From: Lucinisca nassula
Taxonomy: Eukaryota; Mollusca; Bivalvia; Lucinida; Lucinidae
Direction of reading: 5' to 3'
DNA: 64,000 nucleotides
Assembly: GCA_963580285.1 (NCBI GenBank)
Contig: OY757017.1
Location: 14,272,538-14,336,537 of the forward strand
Below are positions 23,801-36,500 of the stretch, piece after piece. The position numbers and the translations under genes are program-made. Position 1 is the first letter of the stretch. Each line of letters starts with the position of its first letter. The notes under the pieces were generated by a model, which worked only from the letters and a program-made list of their open reading frames with translations, did no database searches and was not told the DNA's origin.

Positions 23801-26800
23801 ACCAGAAACCCCCAAAACCCCAAAATGGATAGTTGGCAAACAGTGCAGGCCCAGATCCGACACAGCATCTGATCAGGGCCTACACTTTTTGCTAAAGGTT
23901 CAGCCATTTCCCAAATAAATTTTGAAGAAAACAACCTGACAGCCCTAAATTTTGAAGTGGACTCCTGCTTCATCTGAGGAGGAAGATTCCATTTGGTACA
24001 AAAATTGTTTCTTGTAAGATTTGAAACTTTTTATGGAGAAATTCAGATTGCAGATAAACAAACAAGTCACAAAAGTTATAAATTTTAACCCTTTTTGTAC
24101 CAAATGGAATCTTCCTCCTCATATATAGCAGGAGTCCATTTCAAAATTTAGGGGTGACAGGTGTTTTCTTCAAAATTAATTTGGAAAATGACTGAACTTT
24201 AGCAAACAGTGGAGGCCCTGATCAGACGCCTCATTCTGCGGCGTCTGATCTGGGCCTGCACTGTTTGCCAGGGTACCCTTTTTGGGGTTTCTGGTACTAA
24301 ATGGGTTAAAAATGATAGAATTATGTCTTGTTTCCTGTTACAGAGTTGTGTTGTGTGTCATTGCTCAGAAGCCAGTCTCTTCAGCAGGGTACCGACACAA
24401 ATTATGGTAGTAACCAGTGTGCAGCTGTTCTTACCTCTGTCATCAAGAGTACACAAGGGCCATTACTCTCACAGTCACAAAAGGTGATTTGATACAATTC
24501 CTTGATTTTTTTTTTTTTTTTTCTAAAAATACATTAAACCTAGGCTTGTCCTGCTGAACAATACAACCCCTAGCTTTGCAAATAGTGTAGATCCAGATCA
24601 GAGGGCTTTTGAAGAAGCCAGCTGATCAGAATCTACTCTGTTTGGCATGCAGTTGGCAATTTGAACAAATGCATTTTATCAAATAATTTGATTGGTTGAT
24701 AGTCAGAAATAGGTGTGGCTAAATCAATTTATTCAGCAGGACAGGCGTTAAACATTCTCATACTCAAAATAAATAAGTGAGAGGGCCCATGAGTCTGAGA
24801 CAAGGGCTCTTAGGATAGGTTCTCAGATGTGTCATTGTCACAGATAAAAGGGTGTATCCAAATACTATTTTTCTTATTTCTGCATGAAAACATATATTGT
24901 GGGTACTCATTAGAAGCGCCTCACTGAGGCGCTTCTAATGAGTACCCACAACATATGCTTTTGTGCAGAAATAAGAAAAATAGCAGTACTTTTCGGTTAA
25001 AAAAAAAGCGCTTCCTAACATGTTCTTCAAGTGAGCATATGGTGTGAGCTTTTTGCACTAAATGCCCGGCCCCAAGATTATAAAACTTTTTTTCATGCTC
25101 AACTCGGGCCTGATCTTGCTTGAAGCTACTTTGCTGGTCGTCTGTGATCAGTATCATTTTCTTATAAACTGCCTGAAATAGTTCTTTCACAAACATTAAC
25201 TTGTATGTTACAGGTCTGGCCCAGAAAACATGTACACTCCATATTTTTCGTTCTGTGGTGTATTGCTTGCTTCCAAAGGGTAATTCTTTTATAGAACATA
25301 TTTGACGTCACTACAGCTGGTGTCTGGGAATGTGTGGCGGCCGTAAAACATCTCCCTGCCCTGCATCATAGTGTAGTTTATATTTTCTTGTCCTTTGGGA
25401 TCATTGATTCCATTGTGGAATTTTGAAAATATTTGAGGGTCACTGATGAGGCCTAATTGGCCAAAACTAGCTAGTCTGGCCCAGAAAACATGTACACTCC
25501 ATATTTTTCGTTCTGTGGTGTATTCCTTGCTTCCAAAAAATAACCCTGTTATAGAACATATTTATACCTTTTACTCAGCCAGATGTATATCTCTTTTCCT
25601 CAACAAGTTTAATACATGAACACGAATGCAAGATTCTATTTATCATATGAAATTTAAAACGCATTTAAATCATGATTCTTGTGCAAAAATGTTCATGTTC
25701 CTCCATTTGTAAATGCAAAGTCAATTAGGACATTGTATGTTTAACATTACGGGACATATCTAACTAATTTCCATATTTAATCCACTTGTGGATTTTCAAA
25801 TTTATTACATGGCGTTATTACATTCTCAGAAGCGACGTTCCTGTTATTGCTCAAATTGTTAAGAGGTCAGTATAATGAACAGCCATATTAGGCTGTAAAC
25901 CCCACTTTATATAGAGAAAAGTGGGGTTTATAGGAGTTTATGTAACTAACCTTGTATTTGCTCAAAACATAGGTTGTAGGTACTTGTTAGAACCGCCTCA
26001 CTGAGGCGGTTCTAACGAGCACCCACAGTCTATGGTTGGACAAGAAATCAGAAAAGTATCAATATTTTTCATTTGAAAAGTCATAGTTCTATGACATGAA
26101 ATATTCCATTGCAGCACGTGAGAGTGTTGTCATAATTATTAAGTTATGACTTTGTCAGTATGAATGACTGAGCCTTGTTATGTTTTAGAATGAAATAGAT
26201 GCAGTATTGCGGACACTACATGTGTTGCTGACAGAAGGCAGCATAAAGAAGGCTAGATTTCTCACAACTTTACTACAGCACAAATGTTTACCTCTACAGC
26301 TGGTCTGGGTCTTGGGCAAGGAAGGCATCATGAGCACAGGAACCTACCTCTCCAAGTAAATTGTTTGAAGAATTCTTTTTGAAACAAAGTTTTTTGTCGT
26401 GACACGTTAAGATGAGGAATCTAGCATCATTTTGGCAAAAGGGTAATATTTTTCAGCAGAAATACTTCAGGGGCCAGTTGTTCAAAACTAACAATGTCGT
26501 TAGTTAATGTATCATTAAAACTTTGATCATTAAATATGGCAAATATGCTGAAATTTTTTGCTGAAAAAATGTGAGCAGCTTTTGCGGACGCAAAAGCTGC
26601 TCACATTTTTTCAGCAAAAATACCAAAATTTATGATATTTTACTTGCTAGAAGAGTTAACAATATGACCACTAATGAGCTCGTTAAGTTAACGATGCTTT
26701 GAACAACTAGCCCCTGTATTAGATATTGTACTTGCTAGAATAGATCACGTTTTGACCACTGACCGGGGTCGAGTTGCTCAAAGCATTGTTTGTTTAACAA

Positions 26801-27488
26801 GCTTGTAAGTGGTCAATACTTTAACTGTTCTAGCAAGTTTTATATCCAATATACATGAAATGGTATTTTTGCTGAAAAAATGTGAATTGCTTGTGCAAAT
26901 GCAAAAGCTATTCACATTTTTTTCACCAAAAATATTTGTATATTTGCCCTTTTAAATGATGTAAGTTTTTATAATATGTTCAAGATTCACTCATTCCTGG
27001 GCCTTAATTTTCAAGTCATATTAGGCCACTGTAAAAATCTTAAAATTCGGACACCTTGATGACTTGCTGTAGTTCTCTTAAAATTCTAACAAATTTGTTT
27101 CACAATCCAACAAGGAGTCTAAAAGTGCAGACAGAATGGCAAACAGTCTTAGACCTTGAACAGACTGCTCCTTCAGTGAGGCAATTCTAACAAATGTCCT
27201 TAGCATTTGTTTCTTGGAGTAACTGAGGAGAAAAGGCCCTTTATTACCCATACTACTACTCGTGAAAATACACAATAGCGGCATATTCTTTTTAATGGTT
27301 TAGTGTAAAGGAACAATTACTGTTGTTACAACAAAGATATTTACAGTGAAACTTCAGTATCTCAAACAAGGATGCCTCATTTATTAGAACTAGCATTTTA
27401 GTCCCAAGAGAATTCTTTCCATTGCTCCAGATATCCTTGTTAGGGCCCCGCACTGAAAGTGTGGGTGCCCTATAGTAATCACTCTGTC

Positions 27489-27523
<35 letters not shown>

Positions 27524-30500
27524 CCGTCCACAAATTTTTTTATCCTCCATAACTTTTTATTATTCCTGGATGGATTTAAATATTACTTGGCATCATTCTG
27601 TCCGTCCGTCTGTCTGTCTGTCTGTCTGTCCGTCTGTCCGTCCACAAATTTTTTTATCCTCCATAACTTTCTTATTCCTGGATGGATTTAAATATTACTT
27701 GGCAGAAATGTTAACCATAATGTGATGGAGTGTTGCGCGCAAGACTCAGGTCCGTACCTCAAAGGTCAAGGTCATACTTAGAGGTTAAAGGTCAAAAAAG
27801 GGTCTTTCCTGTGTCCAATTAATAACTTTGTTATTATTCCTGGATGGATTTAAATATTACTTGGCAGAAATGTTAACCATAATGTGACGAAGTGTCACAC
27901 GCAAGACCCACAGCCGTACCTCAAAGGTCAAGGTCATACTTAGAGATAAAAGGTCAAAAAAGCGTCTTTTTTATTGTGTCCAATCTATAACTTTCTTATA
28001 CCTGGATGGATTTAAATATTACTTAGCAGAAATATTAACCATAATGTGACAGTGTGTCACGCGCAAGACCCAGGTCCGTACCTCAAAGGTCAAGGTCATA
28101 CTTAGAGGTGAAAGGAAAAAAAAAACGTCTTTTTTAACATCAACATTTTCCTACTCCTCTGATAGCGCTGCCGGGGCCCTAGTCAGTTTCACTGACAGCT
28201 CTAGTATTTAGGATAATTTTGGGAGGATTTTCTGATTTATCTTAAAAAGGTATGTTGTGTGTACACATTAGAAGGTATGTTGTGTGTAACATTGAAAAGG
28301 TATGTTGTGTGTAACATTGAAAAGGTATGTTGTGTGTACACATTAGAAGATATGTTGTGTGTACACATTGAAAAGGTATGTTGTGTGAATGTTGTGTGCC
28401 TTGATGAGGCAATTCTAATGAGTACACTCAACATTCCTTTACGGACAGAAGATTAAAAAATATCCTAACGTCATTCCCCATTATTCCTCGTGGTCTATCG
28501 CTATGATTAATCCTCTGTAGTTCAAACTACCCATATCTCAAACAAATTTTCATGGTCTCAAAGGTGTTTGAGCTATTGAAGTACAACTGTAGCATGAAAT
28601 TTAAGGGGCTTGGATACAGCTGCCATATTTTTCACCATTTTACATGAGGGACAACTTTTGGGACTTCCTGCTTCACTTTCTATAGACTTCAAAAAAAAAA
28701 GGTCTACTAGTCAATATTTTTAAAGAACTTCCTGCCTTGATGGTGTGTATGGTCCCCTAAAGTGTACTACCGACTTTGGTAGCTCATTCAGATGCCCATC
28801 AGAATGCAGCTGGTGACCAGGATCTCCCGTGTTTGATACCTGTAGGGGTCTGCAATATTCTTTCATGGAAATTGAACATGAAATCTTTTCCAAGCTATTT
28901 GACATTTTTAGCTCACATGAGCCGAAGGCTCATTGGTGAGCTTATAGGGTGGTCATGCTGTCTGTATGTATGTCAACATTTTCAAACATCTTCTCCTCTG
29001 GAACCGCTGGGCCGATTGAAGCCAAATTTCATGTGGGGCCTCAGTGGGATGGGGGAACGAAAGTTCCTTCGCGGGGTCCAGGTCGCATGACCAAGATGGC
29101 CGCCATGCCCATATATGGTAAAAACCCTTCAAAAATCTTCTTCTCCGGAACCAGTGAGCCGATTGGCCTGAAACTTGGTATGTAGCATTGGGGACTCGGG
29201 CCCATCATATTTTGTTCAAATGATGACCCTTGGATGACCTTGACCAATTTTAGGCCAAGGTCAAATTTGGTCGCATAGACTTTTGTATGGGAAAAAGTCA
29301 ATCCGTGTTTTTTTTTGAAACTATTGCAGCCTGTGATCTGAAAATTAGTAGATGCAGTAAGCTAAATGGGTGGATGAAACCACATGAGTATTCAAGGTCA
29401 AGGTCATTCTTTGACCTTTGTTCAAGGTCATTCAGATATGAGAATTAAAACTTATTTTTATCAGAAACCACAAAGCCATTTGTAACGAAATTTCATATGA
29501 AAGTTTTTTAGAAAAAGGTAATGACAATTAATCAATATGAATTTGGTCACTGACCAATATGGCCACCATGCCCATATAAGGTAAAAACCCTTCAGAAATC
29601 TTCTTCTCCGGAACCATCAGGCCGATTGGTCTGAAACTTGGTATGTAGCATTAGGGACTCGGGTCCATCATATTTTGTTCAAATGATGACCCTTGGATGA
29701 CCTTGACCAATTTTAGTCCAAGGTCAAATTTGGTCGCATAAACTTTTGTATGGGAAAAAGTTAAAACCGTGTATTTTTAGCTCACCTGAGCACGAAGTGC
29801 TCAAGGTGAGCTATTGTGATCGCCTTTTGTCCGGCGTCCGTCGTGCGTCGTCAACAATTCACTTAAATGACATCTCCTCCTAAACCAGTGAATGGATTTC
29901 AAAATACTTTCATAGAAATATTCCTTGGGTGACCCTCTACCAAAATTGCTAAAATGGTTCCGCTCCGCAGAACAAAATGGCCACCAGAGCTAAAAATAGA
30001 AAAACCTTTAAACGACATCTCCTCCTAGCCCTTTGGCCCAATTTCAAAATAATTTCACAGAAATGTTCCTTGGATGACCCTCTACAAAAATTGCTAAAAT
30101 GGTTCCGCTCCGCTGAACAAAATGGCCGCCAGAGCTAAAAATAGAAAAACCTTTAAACGACATCTCCTCCTAGCCCTTTGGCCTGATTTCAAAATAATTT
30201 CACTGAAATGTTTCTTGGATGACCCTCTACCGAAATTGCTAAAATGGTTCCTCTCTGCTGAACAAAATGGCCGCAAGAGCTAAAAATAGAAAAACCTTTA
30301 AAAGACATCTCCTCCTAGCCCTTTGGTCCGATTTCAAAATAATTTCACAGAAATGTTCCTTGGATGACCCTCTACAGAAATTGCTAAAATGGTTCCGCTC
30401 CGCAGAACAAAATGGCCGCCAGAGCTAAAAATAGAAAAACCTTTGAACGACATCTCATCCTAGCCCTTTGGCCCGATTTCAAAATAATTTCACAGAAATG

Positions 30501-33500
30501 TTCCTTGGATGACCCTCTACCAAAATTGCTAAAATGGTTCCGCTCCGCAGAACAAAATGGCCGCCAGAGCTAAAAATAGAAAAACCTTTAAACGACATCT
30601 CCTAGCCCTTTGGCCCGATTTCAAAATAATTTCACAGAAATGTTCCTTGGATGACCCTCTACCAAAATTGCTAAAATGGTTCCACACCGCTGAACAAAAT
30701 GGCCGCCAGAGCTAAAAATAGAAAAACCTTTAAATGACATCTCCTCCTAGCCCTTTGGCCCGATTTCAAAATAATTTCACAGAAATGTTTCCTGGATGAC
30801 CCTCTACCGAAATTGCTAAAATGGTTCCTCTCCGCTGAACAAAATGGCCGCCAGAGCTAAAAATAGAAAAACCTTAACAACATCTCCTCCTAGCCCTTTG
30901 GCCCGATTTCAACATAATTTCACTGAAATGTTTCTTGGATGACCCTCTACCGAAATTGCTAAAATGGTTCCGCTCCGCTGAACAAAATGGCCGCAAGAGC
31001 TAAAAATAGTAAAACCTTTAAACGACATCTCCTCCTAGCCCTTTGGTCTGATTTCAAAATAATTTCACAGAAATGTTCCTTGGATGACCCTCTACCAAAA
31101 TTGCTAAAATGGTTCCACACCGCTGAAAAAAAATGGCCGCCAGAGCTAAAAATAGAAAAACCTTTAAACGACATCTCCTCCTAGCCCTTTGGCCTGATTT
31201 CAAAATTATTTCACTGAAATGTTCCTTGGATGACCCTTTACAGAAATTGCTAAAATATTTCCCCTCCGCTGAACAAAATGGCCGCCAGAGCTAAAAATAG
31301 AAAAACCTTTAAACAACATCTCCTCCTAGCCCTTTGGCCCGATTTCAAAATAATTTCACTGAAATGTTTCTTGGATGACCCTCTACCGAAATTGATAAAA
31401 TGGTTCTGCTCCGCTGAACAAAATGGCCACCAGAGCTAAAAATAGAAATACCTTTAAGCAACATCTCCTCCTAGCCCTTTGGCCCGATTTCATATTATAG
31501 CCTGGGCCAATAATGGCTCTCCCAGGGGCCCACTTGATACCCTATGGATCAGGTGAGCGATCCAGGGCCATCATGGCCCTCTTGTTGGAAACTATTGCAG
31601 CTTGTGATCTGAAAATTAATAGATGCAGTAAGCTAAATGGGTGGATGAAATTACATGAGTATTCAAGGTCAAGGTCATTATTTGACCTTTGTTCAAGGTT
31701 ATTGAGATATGAGAATTAAAACTCATTTTTCTCAGAAACCACAAAGCCATTTGTAACGAAATTTCATATGAAAGTTTTTAAGAACATGGAATGACAATTA
31801 ATCAATATGAATTTGGTCACATGACCAATATAGCCGCCATGCCTATATAAAGTAAAAACCATTAAAAAATCTTCTTCTCCGGAACCATCGGGCCGATTGG
31901 CCTGAAACTTGGTATGTAGCATTAGGAACTCAGGCCCATCATATTTTGTTCAAATGATGACCCTTGGATGACCTTGACCAATTTAAGTCCTAGGTCAAAT
32001 TTGGTGGCTTAGACTTTTGTATGGGAAAAAGTCAAAACCTTGTATTTTTTGGAAACTATTGCAGCCTGTGATCTGAAAATTAGTAGATGCAGTAAGCTAA
32101 ATGGGTGAATGAATCTACATGAGTATTCAAGGTCATTATTTGACCGTTGTTCAAGGTCATTCAGATATCAGAATTAAAACTTATTTTCTCAGAAACCACA
32201 AAGCCATTTGTAACAAAATTTCATATGAAAGTTTTTAAGAACAAGGAAATGACAATTAATCAATATGAATTTGGTCACATGACCAATATGGCCGTAATGC
32301 CCATATAAGGTAAAGCCCTTCAGTAATCTTCTTCTCCGGAACCAGTGGGTCGATTATCATGCAACTTTGTATGTAGCATTAGGGACTTGGGTCCATCAAA
32401 TTTTTTCTCAAATTATGACCCTTGGATGACCTTGACCAATTTTAGGCCAAGGTCAAATTTGGTTGCATAGACTTTTGTATGGGAAGATGTCCAAATCGTG
32501 TATTTTTTGGAAACTATTGCAGCCTTTGATCTGAAAATTAGTAGATGCAGTAAGCTAAATGGGTGGATGAATCTACATGAGTAGTCAAGGTCATTCTTTG
32601 ACCTTTGTTCAAGGTCATTCAGTTATTGAGAATTAAAACTTATTTTTCTCAGAAACCACATAGCCATTTGTAATGAAATTTCATATGAAAGTTTTCAAGA
32701 ACAAGGAACTGACAATTTATCAATATGAATTTGGTCACATGACCAATATGGCCGTCATGTCCATATAAGGTAAAAACCCTTCAGAAATCTTCTTCTCTGG
32801 AACCAGTGGGCCGATAATCATATAACTTGATATGTGGCATTGGGAACTTGAGCCCATGATGATGACTCCTGAATGACCCTGACCTATTTCAGGCCAAGGT
32901 CAAAGTTTTTCGCATAGACTTTTGGATGGGGAAAAAGTCAAAACTGTGTCTTTTTTGAAAATATTGCACCTGGTGATCTGAAAATTGGTAGATACAGTAA
33001 GCTAAATTAATGGATGAAATGACATGAGTATTCAAGGTCAAAGTCATTCTTGGATCTTGATTCAAGGTCATCCAGATATGAGAATTAAAACATATTTTTC
33101 TCAGAAACCACTGAGCCATTTGTAACAAAAATTTCATATGCAGCATTGGGGGCTCGGGCTCATCACATATTATTCAAATGCTGACTTTCTGATACCTATT
33201 TTACGCCAAGGTCAAATTTGGTCACATAGATTTTGGGATGGGAAAAAGGTCAAAATCATGTTTTTTTCGGAAACTATTGCAGTCTCTGATCTGAAAATTG
33301 ATAAATGCAGTTAGCTAAATGAGTGGATGAAACAACATGCGTAAGGCCTTTCAGATATGAAGATTAAAATTTATTTTTAACCAGAACCTCTGTGCCGTTT
33401 GTGACCAAATTTTATACTAAGCTCGTAGAAACAAGTAAATGAAGATTTAAATACATGCGTTTGCTCAAATGACCAAAATGACCTTCATGCCCATATAAGG

Positions 33501-36500
33501 TAAAAACACTTCAGAAATCGTTTACTCCAGAACCAGTGGGCCGATTTTCATTAAACTTGGTATGTAGCATTTGGGATTTGGGATTTGGGCCCACTATAGT
33601 TTCTTCAAATGATGACCCCTGGATGGCCATAACCTGTTTTACGCAAAGGTCAAATTTGGTTGCCTATACATTTGTATTGGAGAAAGTAAAAAAAATGTGT
33701 ATTTTTTGGAAACTATTGCAACCTGTGATCTGAAAATTGGTAGATGCAATAAGCTAAATGAGTGGATAGAACTAAGGTCAATATTATTCTCTGACGTTGT
33801 CCCAAGGTCATTCAGATGAAATTAAAATTTATTTTTCATAGAAACCACTACTCCGTTTGTAGCCAAATTTCACTTGAAAACTTATAGGAACAAACAAATG
33901 AAAATTTATTAATATGAATTTGGTCACATTTCTAAAATGGCTGCCATGTCGATATACATGTATACCCTTCGGTTTTTTTTCTCCGAACCAATGGGCCCAT
34001 TATCAAGTCACAAGACCGAGATTAATACTTGGTAAAAACCCTATAAAATCGTCTTCTCAGAAATGAAATGGCTCCATAAGCTCTCAGCACTCAGGTGAGC
34101 GGCTCAGGACCAATAGTCCTCTGGTTTTCTTTTCTGCTGAGTCAAGAAGGTCAGTTGTTAGTTTGTAGCGAAGGAATATGCACTGTACTGGTTAACTGTT
34201 TATGTGTAAGCCTGCCCATGAAGTGTGGTAACTCTATAACACCTGAACAGTATTACAAACAAAATCCCTTGTATTAAATTTTTGTTCCAGAAAGTACAGT
34301 ACATCGGGATTTCTGTCAGAGTTTGGTTCTCAGATGAAACTACTGATACAAGAGACAGATAACACTGATGAAGCTTCTTCCTGTCTTTCTGGTAGGTATA
34401 TTCTGAGCCATGTCTTGAGAAAACCTGTCTGGGGCTTATGATTGTGTACGACACAAACTGGCCTGCTCATCTACTCAGAGTATTACATTACGAAAACACG
34501 CCTATACAAATACAGTAAAATTCCTATATCAAGACCACCATTGGGGCTGTTCTTTAAGACCACTTTTGAACAGTCCCAGTGGTGGTCTCTGACCAGAGGA
34601 CACTGTATGCAGAAAACTTAAAGAGAGAATAACTGCAACTTGCTAAATAAGCTTTTTACAGCAGAATTCGACTTAAGTTTAGGTGAATTTCACTGTACAT
34701 TGTAAATTTTATTGCCGAAATACAAAAATTTCAAGATGAAAAATTGTGATTTTTTTCTTATTTCTGCTCACAATATAGATTGTGGGTACACGTTAGAACC
34801 GCCTCATTGAGGCGGTTCTATCGAGTACCCACAATCTATATATTAGAGCAGAAATAAGAAAAATAAGATTTATCCATACAATCACCAGTTTTACTATATA
34901 AAGTGGGGTTTAGAGGGGTGTTCATTTCACGGACTTGTTCAATAAGAAAAATAAGATTTATCCATACAATCACCAGTTTTACTATATAAAGTGGGGTTTA
35001 GAGGGGTGTTCATTTCACGGACTTGTTCACGTGCTGGTAAGACACAAACCAGCCTGCTCGTCTTCACAGAGTAGTAAAAGTCGTGAAGATTTAGCTATAT
35101 GAGGGCAAGTCAATAAGTAAGCAGCCTATCCCATTTCAACCCAGATTTTCATGCCTTGTTTCAATACCTGTTTTAGGCATGAGGGCAAAATTGCACCCAT
35201 ATCATGTCATTCACTCAGAAGATATTGGAATGTGAAACATGTTAGCGATGCAAAAGCAAGCTTTTCATCAAAAGTCAAGTACCATGCTGTAATTCAGTAC
35301 TTGTATTTGAAAGGGAAACAGGTCAGGAAATACATTGCAAGTTGACCAATGTTTATGGGTCTTCTGCACCATCGTATACTGAAGTTAAATTCTGGGTTGG
35401 GGAATTCAAACGTGGTAGAATGTCTGGACGCCCATCCGATGCCACCGATGCCACCGATGAAGAAATGTGTGACAAAGTAAGGGATCTGGTGTATTCTGAC
35501 AGGCAAATTAAGTGGAAGAATTAACAAATGTATTACACATTTAACATGGTAGTGTTTCAACAATTTTACATGGTGGCTGGGTTATGCACAAGCTAACAGC
35601 CGGTTGGGTCCCAAAATCTGTTAGGGACAAGCAGATCAGTATGCAGCTTATTGTTGAAGCGGTTTAGGTCAAAGGAAGATGATTTTCCTTCACGTCTGGT
35701 GACTGTAGATGAGAACTTGGTCCATTATTATGAGCCAGAGAATAAAACTCAATGTTGCCAGTATGTAGGGCCAGGGTCTCCGAGGCCAAAGAAGTTCAAA
35801 ACGCAACCCTCTGCTGGCAAGGTGATGGCAACTATGTTTTGGGATGCACAAGTTGTTATTATGTTGGATTTTCTAGCAAAGAAAAGTACAATAACAGGTG
35901 TATATTATGCAAATTTGCTCAACCAACTGAGAACTGCAGTTCGTGAAAAACGCCAAGGTAAACTCTCCAAAGGGATTCTGCCCCAACAGGACAATGCAAA
36001 AGTCTTCTACACTTGTAAAGTTGCAATAGATAATGTTTGGTAAATTGGTACGAGCTAATACCGTATCCCACCTATTCTCCAGATTTAGCTCTTAATGACT
36101 ATTTCCTATTCCCAAATTCGAAAAAGGATATCGGTGGACATCATTTTCAGTCCTGGAAGAAGTTGTGGCAGCAGTTGAGGAGTGGGTCCGAGACAAGGAC
36201 CATGGCTTCTTCAGTTCTGGGCTGATGGCACTGGAACAGCGTTGGTCCAAGTGTGTCATTCTAGAGGGCAATTACATAGAAAAATAAGAGACCAATCTCA
36301 CCCAGAAATAAGTTAGGCTGGTTTTTTATTGACTCATCTTCATAGAAACTAGAGGTATTTACCACTTGAGCTGTGATTACAGGTGTGGATCAGACTGTGC
36401 AGGTGTACAGTTGTTCAAAGCAGCGTTAGCTTAACAAGCTAGTTAGTGGTCAAATTATCAACTGTTCTAGCAAATTCAATATGTAACATAGTGTTGTTGT

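Noticed and set aside
24209..24487. 92-codon ORF overlapping exon c
   Set aside because: It uses a different frame from the homologous one and starts inside a MITE.
28237..28456. Three overlapping small ORFs on both strands
   Set aside because: They come from GGTATGTTGTGTGTA tandem repeats in a MITE arm.
29815..31500. CRISPR-like array
   Set aside because: The units are about 145 bp and directly contiguous, with no unique spacers, in a eukaryotic transposon.
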